Source: Mucilaginibacter sp. OK283 (GTDB lineage Bacteria; Bacteroidota; Bacteroidia; Sphingobacteriales; Sphingobacteriaceae). From it: a stretch of DNA of 64,000 nucleotides. The number at the start of each line of letters is the position of its first letter. Position 1 is the stretch's first letter. Position numbers and translations under genes: made by a program. The stretch is from the NCBI RefSeq assembly GCF_900110415.1, contig NZ_FODR01000012.1, positions 1 to 64,000 on the forward strand, read 5' to 3'. This document shows, in pieces, positions 17,074 through 24,955 of the stretch. The notes under the pieces were generated by a model. The model was not told the origin of the DNA. It made no database searches and saw nothing but the letters and a program-made list of their open reading frames with translations.

Positions 17074-18729
17074 TTATATCAGCAATCTAACCGGTTCTTC
17101 CAGTAACGATTTTAACGTTTGCAGGAAGGCTGCGGCAGTAGCGCCGTCAACCACGCGGTGATCTGCGCTCAGGGTAACTTTCATGATATTACCTGGCACC
17201 ACAGCGCCATTTTTAACAACCGGAACAGCCTGGATGCCGCTTACTGCAAGTATACAAGCGTTTGGTGTGTTAATAATAGCGGTAAACTCATCAACACCAA
17301 ACATACCAAGGTTTGATATGGTGAAGGTTGAGCCTTCCATTTCGGCAGGTTGTAATTTTTTAGATTTTGCTTTGCCTGCAAAGTCTTTTACCTCAACCGA
17401 GATATGGCTTAACGATTTACCATCGGCAAATTTAATTACCGGTACCAGCAGGCCTTCATCAACAGCAACGGCAACACCAATATGAATATGCTCGTTAGTG
17501 CGTATTTTATCGCCCAGGAATGATGAATTAATAGCAGGATGTTGTTTTAGGGCAACCGCGCAGGCTTTTAACACAAAATCATTAAACGATATTTTAACCG
17601 GGGCCACATCATTAATGCGGGTACGGGCTGCAATAGCCTGATCCATATCAATGCTCATGGTTACGTAGAAATGCGGAGCGGTAAACAAGCTTTCGCTTAA
17701 GCGACGGCTAATAGCCTTACGCATTTGCGTAACTGCCCTTTCGGTAAATTTCTCTTCGCCGGTATAGGTTGGCAATACAACAGGCGCTTTCGCAGGAGCG
17801 GCAGGTGCCGATGCAGGAGCAGCAGCTGGTGTTGGCTCAGCAGCCGGTTTGGCAGCTGGTGTATATTCTTCAACATCTTTTTTAATAATGCGGCCGCCTT
17901 CGGCACTGCCTTTTACATCATTAAGGTTGATGCCTTTATCTTTTGCTATTTTACGTGCAAGCGGCGATGCTTTAACGCGGCTGTCATCAGCAGATGACGA
18001 AGCGGAAGGAGCTGCATCAGCAGTTTCGGTTTTTGCTTCCGGCGCGGCTTGTTCAGCAGCAGGCGCGGCAGATTCTGAACCAGCGTCTTGTAACAAAGGC
18101 GTAATATCGGTTCCCTCTTTACCCACAATGGCAATAATGCCGTTAACGGGTACTGATTCGCCTTCTTTTACACCAATGTACAATAAAGTGCCGGCTTCGT
18201 AACCAACAACTTCCATAGTAGCCTTATCGGTTGCCACATCGGCCAATGAATCATCAGCCTTTACCTTATCACCTACTTTAAAGTTCCATTTTTCAATGGT
18301 ACCCTCGGTCATGGTATCGCTTAAAAGCGGCATGCGTATAACCGTAGCCGGTATGCTTGATAAATCAACCTTTGGTGCAGCTGTAGCTACAGGTTTTTTA
18401 TCGGCAACAGGTGCTGGTTCAGCCGCTTTTTCTTCTTTCTTCGCGGCAGGCTCGCTACCACTATCTGCCAGCGCGGTTTTGTAATCTTCGCCTTCCTTAC
18501 CAATCACGGCAATAACCGCATCAACCGGAACGGCTGCACCTTCTTCAACACCTATAAATAACAAGGTACCATCCTGGTACGATTCAAAATCCATGGTAGC
18601 TTTATCAGTTTCAACCTCGGCCAATACATCGCCTGATTTTACTTTATCGCCAACTTTTTTATGCCATTTAGCCAATACCCCTTCGGTCATGGTATCGCTC
18701 ATTTTAGGCATCTTAACTACTTCGGCCAT
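17074..18729 (-). CDS. pdhC: Pyruvate dehydrogenase E2, dihydrolipoamide acetyltransferase
   Basis: The E2 core of pyruvate dehydrogenase. It takes acetyl groups from E1 on lipoyl arms and makes acetyl-CoA. It has two lipoyl domains in the first ~205 residues, each with the lipoylation site DKAT (Lys43 and Lys169), separated and followed by Ala/Pro-rich hinges. A peripheral-subunit-binding domain (about 250-290: ASPLARKIAKDKGIN) and the acyltransferase domain (about 325-551) follow, ending with the catalytic DHRVVDG (His524). The 551-residue length suits a two-lipoyl E2. It lies 108 bases downstream of pdhA on the same strand and is presumably cotranscribed. The E1-beta and E3 genes are not in the window. 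Confidence 0.96.
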   Translation of the reverse strand: MAEVVKMPKMSDTMTEGVLAKWHKKVGDKVKSGDVLAEVETDKATMDFESYQDGTLLFIGVEEGAAVPVDAVIAVIGKEGEDYKTALADSGSEPAAKKEEKAAEPAPVADKKPVATAAPKVDLSSIPATVIRMPLLSDTMTEGTIEKWNFKVGDKVKADDSLADVATDKATMEVVGYEAGTLLYIGVKEGESVPVNGIIAIVGKEGTDITPLLQDAGSESAAPAAEQAAPEAKTETADAAPSASSSADDSRVKASPLARKIAKDKGINLNDVKGSAEGGRIIKKDVEEYTPAAKPAAEPTPAAAPASAPAAPAKAPVVLPTYTGEEKFTERAVTQMRKAISRRLSESLFTAPHFYVTMSIDMDQAIAARTRINDVAPVKISFNDFVLKACAVALKQHPAINSSFLGDKIRTNEHIHIGVAVAVDEGLLVPVIKFADGKSLSHISVEVKDFAGKAKSKKLQPAEMEGSTFTISNLGMFGVDEFTAIINTPNACILAVSGIQAVPVVKNGAVVPGNIMKVTLSADHRVVDGATAAAFLQTLKSLLEEPVRLLI

Positions 18730-18837
18730 ATACTTTTTATATGTGTTATAATTTTAGTACAACGTTTTATAAGTCAAAATTCAAAAGTCAAAATTCAAAA
18801 AAACTTGAATAGTGCCTTATGTTTTCCGGCTTGGCAT

Positions 18838-19833
18838 TTAGTCTCTAATGTATGGATAATCTTCCTGAACGTATACGTCGGTATATAGTTCAGAAGCCTC
18901 TGGCCATGGCGATTCTTCGGCAAATTGAACCGCTTCATCAACAATAGCTTTAATTTTTGCGTCAATTTCCTCAAACCATTTATCGTCGGCATACTGCTTT
19001 TCAACAATCGTTTGTTTAGTCATTTCAATCGGATCTTTTGCCTTGTAGCTTTCCAATTCTTCTTTGGTACGATATTTCTGCGGATCTGACATAGAGTGAC
19101 CTTTAAAGCGGTAAGTACGCATCTCTAAAAAGGTTGGGCCTTCACCTGCACGGGCACGTGATATAGCTTCGTCCATCGCAACGTGTACTGCGGCAGGGTC
19201 CATACCATCAACAGCCGATGAAGGGATACCATAAGGTAAGCCTAATTTATAAATATCAGTTTGGATAGTTGTACGCTCAACAGAAGTACCCATGGCGTAA
19301 CCGTTATTTTCGCAAATAAAAATTACAGGTAGTTTCCAAAGCGCGGCCATATTAAAGGTTTCGGTAAGTGCGCCTTGGCGTACAGCACCATCGCCCATGT
19401 AGGTGATGTTCACAAACTCGGTACCTTTATATTTTTCGGCAAAAGCAACACCTGCACCAAGTGGCACCTGGCCGCCTACTATACCGTGACCGCCATAAAA
19501 GTGTTTGCTTTTATCAAACATGTGCATTGATCCCCCTTTGCCTTTTGAGCATCCGGTTGCTTTACCATACATTTCGGCCATGATAGCTTTAGGCTCAACG
19601 CCTTTGGCCAAAGCATGGGCGTGATCGCGGTATGCGGTTATCATGCTGTCTTCCTGTTTCATTACAGACATGGCACCGGCCAATACGGCCTCCTGCCCAA
19701 TGTACAGGTGACAAAAGCCCCTGATTTTTTGTTGTCCGTATAGTTGTCCTGTCTTTTCTTCGAACTTACGCATCAACAGCATTTGTTCGTACCACATCAG
19801 GTAAGTGTCCTTAGTTATTTCGATTGAACTCAT
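18838..19833 (-). CDS. pdhA: Pyruvate dehydrogenase E1 component, alpha subunit
   Basis: A 331-residue thiamine-diphosphate subunit that decarboxylates pyruvate and works as an alpha2-beta2 tetramer. The ThDP-binding motif begins GDGAVRQGALTE and ends about 30 residues later at CENN. The phosphorylation-loop region YRFKGHSMSDPQ is also present. IRGFCHLYIGQEAV near the N-terminus is typical of the family. The gene precedes pdhC but no beta subunit lies next to it, an arrangement I know from other Bacteroidota where pdhB is elsewhere. A good promoter lies 34-65 bases upstream. Confidence 0.96.
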   Translation of the reverse strand: MSSIEITKDTYLMWYEQMLLMRKFEEKTGQLYGQQKIRGFCHLYIGQEAVLAGAMSVMKQEDSMITAYRDHAHALAKGVEPKAIMAEMYGKATGCSKGKGGSMHMFDKSKHFYGGHGIVGGQVPLGAGVAFAEKYKGTEFVNITYMGDGAVRQGALTETFNMAALWKLPVIFICENNGYAMGTSVERTTIQTDIYKLGLPYGIPSSAVDGMDPAAVHVAMDEAISRARAGEGPTFLEMRTYRFKGHSMSDPQKYRTKEELESYKAKDPIEMTKQTIVEKQYADDKWFEEIDAKIKAIVDEAVQFAEESPWPEASELYTDVYVQEDYPYIRD

Positions 19834-19866
19834 GTATTTAAACAGTCAATTTCTTGGAGTAAAGCG

Positions 19867-19898
19867 CAAATCTAATTATATCCTTTAAATTACCGAAA
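19867..19898 (-). promoter_or_regulatory. Predicted promoter of pdhA-pdhC
   Basis: On the minus strand TTTC (19898-19895), 20 bases, TAGATTTG (19874-19867). The -7 box is a full match and the -33 box has one mismatch. The predicted leader is about 28 bases. The remainder of the 505-base divergent gap holds the C40 promoter and no believable gene. Confidence 0.6.
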
Positions 19899-20235
19899 CC
19901 GGAACCAAATGTTATGCAGTTTTATTTTTTATTTCTCGCACTGTGCGTTTGGTAAGCAATTCCAGCAGCATTTTGTTTGATTTGCCAAACTTTATAAGGC
20001 CGATTTTAATTTTCGCCAAAGGATTTCTGCTAACTTTCTGTGTTTGAACTGTTAAAAAACAGCAATTGTCTTGTTTTTTAGATTCTTTTTTTGCTCAATT
20101 TTGAAATAAATTATGATTCGTGGCCAAAAAGGGTAACCATAAATATTCATCCTTCGTAATAGGATTAGCTTTATGTTAATAACATTTTTAGTAAGGCCCT
20201 TATATTTATATTTTTTGAAAAAAAAGCACGTTTTA

Positions 20236-20266
20236 TTTGCAATTTTAAAAAATATGGATAGTTTTG
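20236..20266 (+). promoter_or_regulatory. Predicted promoter of the NlpC/P60 gene
   Basis: TTTG (20236-20239), 19 bases, TAGTTTTG (20259-20266) is an exact match to the Bacteroidota consensus. The predicted leader is about 65 bases. Confidence 0.7.
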
Positions 20267-20338
20267 TATTCAACGATAGACAAAGTGTCTGATTTAATAA
20301 ACAATTTGTTGGCCCTAACAACAATTTTAACGGATTAA

Positions 20339-20929
20339 ATGAAGAAATTTGCCCTGGCTATTGCCCTAATGTTCACTGTTTTAGCTTCGCAAGCTCAAAC
20401 AAAAACCACTCCAACTGTAACTGAGGATAAAACCGACGAGCAGGAAGGTTTAGCGAAAACGTACTTATCCCAAATTATGGGTGTTGCCTTATCAGCAACC
20501 TCAAACATGAAACTTTTTCACTTTGTTTATGACTGGATTGGTACCCCTTACCATTTTGGCGGAGAATCAAGAAAAGGCATCGATTGCTCGGCATTCACCA
20601 AAGAGTTATATAGCGAGGTTTTTAACCTGGATATTAAAAGAAGCTCACGCGATATTTTCAGCATGGTTAACCCTGTTGGTAAAGACGAATTAAAAGAAGG
20701 CGACCTTGTTTTCTTTAAAATTCACAGCCGCCGCATTTCCCATGTAGGCATTTACCTGGGCGATGGAAAGTTTGCCCATGCCTCATCAAGAGGCGTAGCG
20801 ATAAGCAGCCTCGACGATAATTATTACAGTCGTTACTTTTATAAAGGCGGTCGTTTGTTAGCCTCATTTAAAGATCAGCTAACCAACAGCAACGTTGCAA
20901 CAAATACCGACGACGATAATAGCAACTAA
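20339..20929 (+). CDS. NlpC/P60 (C40) cell-wall peptidase
   Basis: A 196-residue exported cysteine peptidase that cleaves within peptidoglycan stem peptides. The signal peptide ends SQAQ. A short low-complexity linker leads to the NlpC/P60 domain (about 58-175) with the catalytic Cys83 in GIDCSAF, His135 in ISHVGIYLGDG and a third polar residue expected at His147 in FAHASS. RSSRDI fits the substrate groove. It is followed 40 bases later by a CapA-like lipoprotein, and the two may act on the same wall or capsule material. A terminator-like hairpin separates them. Confidence 0.93.
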   Translation: MKKFALAIALMFTVLASQAQTKTTPTVTEDKTDEQEGLAKTYLSQIMGVALSATSNMKLFHFVYDWIGTPYHFGGESRKGIDCSAFTKELYSEVFNLDIKRSSRDIFSMVNPVGKDELKEGDLVFFKIHSRRISHVGIYLGDGKFAHASSRGVAISSLDDNYYSRYFYKGGRLLASFKDQLTNSNVATNTDDDNSN

Positions 20930-20954
20930 AGAAATTCAATAAAATACTTAATTT

Positions 20955-20988
20955 AGTCCCGTCATAAACATGAAGGGACTTTTTTTTT
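20955..20988 (+). terminator. Terminator-like hairpin overlapping the CapA-like start codon
   Basis: AGTCCC (20955-20960) pairs with GGGACT (20975-20980) and is followed directly by eight T residues. The 14-base loop contains the ATG of the next gene. It has all parts of an intrinsic terminator for the NlpC/P60 message, but it lies in the first codons of the CapA-like ORF. Confidence 0.65.
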
Positions 20989-22133
20989 ATACCAAACCTT
21001 GTTCACTGCCTGTTGTAACCTGCCTGGTTATACTTTTGCAGGCTTGCCAAACACCGCCACCAAAACACGTTGCTGTTAAGCAACAAAAGGCTGCAGTTCC
21101 CAAACCGACACCTCCAAAACCCCAACCCATTGTACCCGATTCGCTTTGTATTGCCGCCATGGGCGATATTATGCTGGGCACTTCCTACCCTAATAATGCT
21201 ACCCTGCCGCCAGATAGCGCCATAAACAGTTTTAATGCAGTAAAGCCCGATCTGAAAGGTGCAAACGTGATATTCGGTAACCTTGAAGGATCTCTGTTAG
21301 ATTCCGGCGATCCGGCGCATTACAAATTGCATCAAAAAAGCAAAGCCTTCCTGTTCAGGATGCCTACAAAATATGCTTCAGTTTTAAAGAGCGCCGGATT
21401 TAACGTGCTTAGCCTTGCCAATAACCATATTGGCGATTTTGATATTAAAGGTCGCAACAGCACCACAAAAACATTGGATAGCCTCGGTATTCATTATGCA
21501 GGGCTGCTGATAAAGCCATCAACCGTTTTTGAAGTAAATGGCATCAAATATGGCTTTTGTTCATTTGCACCCAACGCCAACACAGTTCCAATACTTGATT
21601 TGAAGGGCGCTGCCAGCATCATCAGCGAATTAAAGCGACGATGTGATGTGGTGATTGTATCTTTTCATGGTGGCGGCGAGGGTGTTGATTATGAGCATGT
21701 GCCCCGTAAAATGGAAAGCTATATTAATGAAAAGCGTGGCGATGTATATGCCTTTGCCCATAATGCTATCGATGCCGGCGCCGACCTCATTTTTGGGAAC
21801 GGCCCGCATGTTAACCGCGCCATGGAGTTGTATAAAAACAGGCTTATCGCTTACAGTCTGGGCAATTTTTGCACTTACCGCAGCGTGAGCGTTGCAGGTG
21901 TTTGCGGCTTTGCTCCACTATTGAAAGTATACGTTAATAAAAAAGGCGAGTTTTTAAAAGGTAATATCATTTCATTCAGGCAGACGCATGACGGCGGCCT
22001 TAAACGCGATACCCTAAATAGTGCAGCCACCAGGATCAGGATGTTGAGCGACAGCGACTTTGCAGGGGGAGGTCTCCATATTTCAGATCGCGGCGAGGTT
22101 GTAGTGCCCCAGGAAGAACTGAGCAGCAACTAA
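20970..22133 (+). CDS. CapA-family lipoprotein (PGA_cap metallophosphatase fold)
   Basis: A 387-residue lipoprotein (lipobox LLQAC) of the CapA/PgsA family. The domain begins near residue 55 with AAMGDIMLG and continues with NLEGSL, LSLANNHIGDFD, VVIVSFHGGGEG and FGNGPHV, the metal-binding motifs of calcineurin-like phosphoesterases. CapA was first known from poly-gamma-glutamate capsule synthesis in Bacillus. Most homologues, including this one, stand without capB/capC, so a capsule role is not shown here and general wall or polymer processing is as likely. No later Met would keep the signal peptide, so the ATG at 20970 must be used even though it sits inside a terminator-like hairpin. Confidence 0.85.
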   Translation: MKGLFFYTKPCSLPVVTCLVILLQACQTPPPKHVAVKQQKAAVPKPTPPKPQPIVPDSLCIAAMGDIMLGTSYPNNATLPPDSAINSFNAVKPDLKGANVIFGNLEGSLLDSGDPAHYKLHQKSKAFLFRMPTKYASVLKSAGFNVLSLANNHIGDFDIKGRNSTTKTLDSLGIHYAGLLIKPSTVFEVNGIKYGFCSFAPNANTVPILDLKGAASIISELKRRCDVVIVSFHGGGEGVDYEHVPRKMESYINEKRGDVYAFAHNAIDAGADLIFGNGPHVNRAMELYKNRLIAYSLGNFCTYRSVSVAGVCGFAPLLKVYVNKKGEFLKGNIISFRQTHDGGLKRDTLNSAATRIRMLSDSDFAGGGLHISDRGEVVVPQEELSSN

Positions 22134-22169
22134 TAAACGGGCAGCGAGGCACTAACTTAGTTTACCTTC

Positions 22170-22679
22170 CTATCTCAAATAAACCGCGTCCTCTTCACCC
22201 TCTTCGTCCATCACAACATCTACATGTTCTTTTATAACAGTTGATAAAGCCATGCCGGCAAAATCAGTAGTTATCGGGAAGCTTTTGTGATTACGATCTA
22301 TCAAAACAGCCGTGCGTAGTTTTTTCAAGGGTACATCAAGGAAAACCCCGAAGCCATAAGCAAGGGTTTTGCCGCTGTTTAATACATCATCAACCAGTAT
22401 CACTACTTTGTTGCTACAGGCATTTACGTCAAAATCGATATTGGCCTGCAGGCTGCTGCTTTGCTTATCCAATTCAATAGATAATAGTTTGCTGCTAAAT
22501 GGAGCGATGTTATCCAAAATGGCTTTCAGGCGACCGGCTATGTGGTTGCCACGGGGCAATATGCCGGCTATAAGTATCTCTTCCTCGTCAAAATTATCTT
22601 CCAGTATCTGGTAAGCCATACGGTCCAGCTTTTGCTGTATCTGCTGCCGGTTTAATATCAGGAGTTTCTTTTCGGGCAT
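22170..22679 (-). CDS. PyrR-like phosphoribosyltransferase
   Basis: A 169-residue type I phosphoribosyltransferase. VVILVDDVLNSGKT is the 13-residue PRPP-binding signature, and the flexible-loop and hood regions match those of PyrR (ILPRGNHIAGRL, VLIDRNHKSFPI). PyrR proteins regulate pyrimidine genes by RNA binding in Firmicutes and have weak uracil phosphoribosyltransferase activity. In Bacteroidota only the enzyme-like role is plausible from sequence. The 3' end converges on the CapA-like gene. Upstream on the same strand is a protein of unknown function, 107 bases away. Confidence 0.85.
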   Translation of the reverse strand: MPEKKLLILNRQQIQQKLDRMAYQILEDNFDEEEILIAGILPRGNHIAGRLKAILDNIAPFSSKLLSIELDKQSSSLQANIDFDVNACSNKVVILVDDVLNSGKTLAYGFGVFLDVPLKKLRTAVLIDRNHKSFPITTDFAGMALSTVIKEHVDVVMDEEGEEDAVYLR

Positions 22680-22786
22680 GGGAAGAAAGCTTTGTAAGTT
22701 TTAACGGAAAACCGTTACAATGTTGGTTTTATACGCGGTAAATATACAAGTCCGTTTTAAGGTTTCAAGTTTAAACGCTGCACAAT

Positions 22787-23185
22787 CTATTTTTTATAGG
22801 GCACATAAACAAAGTTTGCTCCTTCGGGCACTACTACAAACACGCACATATATTCATTGGGATTTTTGTAGCTGCTGATAAAGCGTTCTTTCAATTCCGG
22901 CTTGATTACGCCGCGTTCGGTAAATTCTTCAAGGGTTGAAGCGTGAATGCTCCAGTCCGAATTCAAATCGTGCCTGTCCAGTATCAATTCGCCCAATTTT
23001 AGCTCGTGTTGATGAGCTATAAAAATTGGATATGATGATAGCCCCTCCACCATAATTTCGATGGCTACCTCATGTATCGAATCTTTAAAAAATTTAAGAT
23101 CGCGCTCTAAACTCAGCAACGGACTATTTTTGGCCGGCTCAAGGTTCTCTTTATTACCTTCGTTTAACAGATCTTCGGGTTGCAT
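22787..23185 (-). CDS. Conserved hypothetical protein
   Basis: I do not recognise a family. It is a 132-residue soluble acidic protein with no signal peptide. An N-terminal polar stretch (residues 1-22) precedes a helix (RDLKFFKDSIHEVAIEIMVEGLS) and then a beta-rich half (YPIFIAHQHELKLGELI, EYMCVFVVVPEGANFVYVPY) with the look of a small alpha/beta domain. The DRHDLNSDWSIHASTLEEF segment is likely conserved. It sits between rlmD (78 bases upstream) and the phosphoribosyltransferase on one strand, possibly in one transcript. Confidence 0.7.
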   Translation of the reverse strand: MQPEDLLNEGNKENLEPAKNSPLLSLERDLKFFKDSIHEVAIEIMVEGLSSYPIFIAHQHELKLGELILDRHDLNSDWSIHASTLEEFTERGVIKPELKERFISSYKNPNEYMCVFVVVPEGANFVYVPYKK

Positions 23186-23263
23186 ATATTTCTTGAACTG
23201 TTGTTTTTATTTCGTTAATTTCAATAATGTTTCGTTGTTCTGCCATGAACCATGACCCATCAA

Positions 23264-24673
23264 CTATGAACTTCTTAACACCAATAACACCACATTTTCC
23301 ACGTGCTGCGTATGCGGAAACATATCTACAGGTTGTATTTTTACGGTATCGTATTTTTCTTTAAGTACCAGCAAATCGCGGGCCTGGGTAGCAGCGTTAC
23401 AGCTTACATAAACAATTTTAGGCGCCTCAATTTCCATCAAACGGGCAACCACATCGGGGTGCATACCTGCACGCGGCGGGTCGGTGATGATCACGTCAGG
23501 TTTGCCATGTTCGGCCACAAAATCAGCCACCAGTACATCCTTCATATCACCCGCATAAAATTTAGTGTTGGTGATATCATTAATTGCTGAGTTTACTTTG
23601 GCATCCTCAATGGCAGTGGGCACATATTCTACCCCTACCACTTCTTTTACGCTGCCCGCTATAAAATTGGCTATGGTACCGGCGCCGGTATACAAGTCAT
23701 AAACCAGCTCGTTACCGCTAAAGCCTGCAAAATCGCGGGTTATCTCGTAAAGGCGCAGGGCCTGGATGCTGTTAGTTTGGTAAAACGATTTTGGGCCGAT
23801 GCGGAATTTAATGCCGTTCATTTCCTCATGAATGTATTCTGGGCCTTTAAAGGCTATTACGTCCTGGTCAAAAATGGTATCGTTCTTTTTTTGGTTGATG
23901 ATATATAACAATGACGTTATTTCCGGGAAACCCGCATCAATAAAGTTCATCAGCTTATCAATATCCTCCTGCTCAACATAGGCAAACACTACTATAACCA
24001 TGATCTCGCCGGTTGACGATGTACGCACAATAAGGTTTCGCAATGCGCCTTCGTGGTTACGCAGGTTATAAAATGAATAGCCATGCTCAATCACAAAATC
24101 GCGAATGCTGTTGCGCAGATCATTTGATGGCTCGGCCTGCAGGTAGCAGTGCTTTACATCCAAAATTTTATCAAACCGGCCGGGGATATGAAAGCCAAGG
24201 GCGTTCATGTTAAGTGCTTCATCTTCTTTATTCTCGCCATCATATAACCAGCGTTTATCGCTAAAGGTATATTCCAGCTTGTTGCGGTAGTAACGGTCGG
24301 CCGGTGATGGGATGATGTCCATGATGCCATCTACGTCAATTTTGGCTATCCGGCCAAGGGCATCGGCAACAGATTTTTGTTTGAATTTAAGCTGCGCCTC
24401 ATAGGTCATGTGCTGCCATTTGCAGCCGCCGCAGGTACCAAAGTGCTCACAGAATGGTGTGGTACGGTATTCCGATGCTTGTTTCAGGTTAAAAATTTTG
24501 CCTTCGCCAAAATTCTTTTTGCTTTTGTAAACCTGTACATCTACAACATCGCCGGGTATGGCTTTATCAACAAAAAGCACAAAGTCGTCGGTTTTGCCCA
24601 CGCCTTTTCCTTCTTCGGCAATATCTATTATCCGAACGTCTTCAAAAAACTTCTGTTTTGCAACTTTATTCAT
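23264..24673 (-). CDS. rlmD: 23S rRNA (uracil-C5)-methyltransferase, RlmD type
   Basis: A 469-residue SAM-dependent RNA methyltransferase of the TrmA/RumA family. An N-terminal TRAM domain (about 8-65) binds RNA. CEHFGTCGGCKWQHM gives the cysteines of the [4Fe-4S] cluster. The C-terminal Rossmann domain has VYDLYTGAGTIANFIA for SAM and the catalytic Cys in IVYVSCNAATQARD, preceded by TDPPRAGMHPD. The family modifies U1939 (RlmD) or U747 (RlmC) of 23S rRNA. I favour RlmD from length and the FeS site, and Bacteroidota members may be bifunctional. It lies 73 bases downstream of a 35-codon gene on the same strand. Confidence 0.93.
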   Translation of the reverse strand: MNKVAKQKFFEDVRIIDIAEEGKGVGKTDDFVLFVDKAIPGDVVDVQVYKSKKNFGEGKIFNLKQASEYRTTPFCEHFGTCGGCKWQHMTYEAQLKFKQKSVADALGRIAKIDVDGIMDIIPSPADRYYRNKLEYTFSDKRWLYDGENKEDEALNMNALGFHIPGRFDKILDVKHCYLQAEPSNDLRNSIRDFVIEHGYSFYNLRNHEGALRNLIVRTSSTGEIMVIVVFAYVEQEDIDKLMNFIDAGFPEITSLLYIINQKKNDTIFDQDVIAFKGPEYIHEEMNGIKFRIGPKSFYQTNSIQALRLYEITRDFAGFSGNELVYDLYTGAGTIANFIAGSVKEVVGVEYVPTAIEDAKVNSAINDITNTKFYAGDMKDVLVADFVAEHGKPDVIITDPPRAGMHPDVVARLMEIEAPKIVYVSCNAATQARDLLVLKEKYDTVKIQPVDMFPHTQHVENVVLLVLRSS

Positions 24674-24689
24674 CAGGCTGCAAAGGTAA

Positions 24690-24727
24690 CAATCAGAATC
24701 AAGAAGTTAGAATCAAGAATTAAGACT
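24690..24727. repeat. Stutter repeat, family F3
   Basis: Variants of the word GAATCAAGA repeated about four times just before rlmD. The same family recurs at 54464-54500 and, as an inverted pair, at 61164-61373. Confidence 0.55.
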
Positions 24728-24745
24728 AAAAAAGCAACAGCAGCC

Positions 24746-24853
24746 TTAGAGGAATAAACCCATTAAATAGCTTACAATATCTGTTAATGGATTAAACTCA
24801 ATATCGAACTGCTCGTCTACCTGTTTTGAAAAATCTGTTAGTTCACGGCTCAT
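24746..24853 (-). CDS. Candidate 35-residue small protein with a strong promoter
   Basis: A 35-codon frame from ATG to TAA. The protein starts MSRELTDFSKQVDEQFDIEF, is acidic in its first two thirds and ends with the hydrophobic helix DIVSYLMGLFL. That suits an amphipathic or membrane-docking microprotein. It is supported by context rather than by family: an exact Bacteroidota promoter (TTTG, 20 bases, TATGTTTG) ends 20 bases before the ATG, and a perfect 13-bp inverted repeat covers the upstream box. It could belong to one transcript with rlmD, 73 bases downstream, or be a leader peptide. I do not recognise a homologue. Confidence 0.6.
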   Translation of the reverse strand: MSRELTDFSKQVDEQFDIEFNPLTDIVSYLMGLFL

Positions 24854-24872
24854 AGTATTTAAATTTACTATG

Positions 24873-24919
24873 CAAACATAATAAATATTATACCATATAC
24901 CAAAACGGTATATGGTATA
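24873..24919 (-). promoter_or_regulatory. Promoter and overlapping inverted-repeat operator of the 35-codon gene
   Basis: On the minus strand TTTG (24904-24901), 20 bases, TATGTTTG (24880-24873) is an exact match to the consensus. TATACCATATACC (24889-24901) and GGTATATGGTATA (24907-24919) form a perfect 13-bp inverted repeat around a 5-base centre. It covers the -33 box and the upstream part of the spacer, a place where a bound repressor would block the polymerase. It also lies 37-67 bases after the creD stop codon, but lacks a T run. Confidence 0.7.
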
Positions 24920-24955
24920 TAAATGTAAGGTTTAGGTTGTTATGAAATAAGATGT

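Noticed and set aside
20052..20324. 90-codon minus-strand frame upstream of the NlpC/P60 gene
   Set aside because: Low-complexity composition of AT-rich DNA (many Lys, Ile, Phe), no family content, and it covers the exact promoter of the opposite gene.
20970..22133. Poly-gamma-glutamate capsule locus
   Set aside because: Only the CapA-like gene is present; there is no capB, capC or other capsule gene, so the capsule role is not supported.
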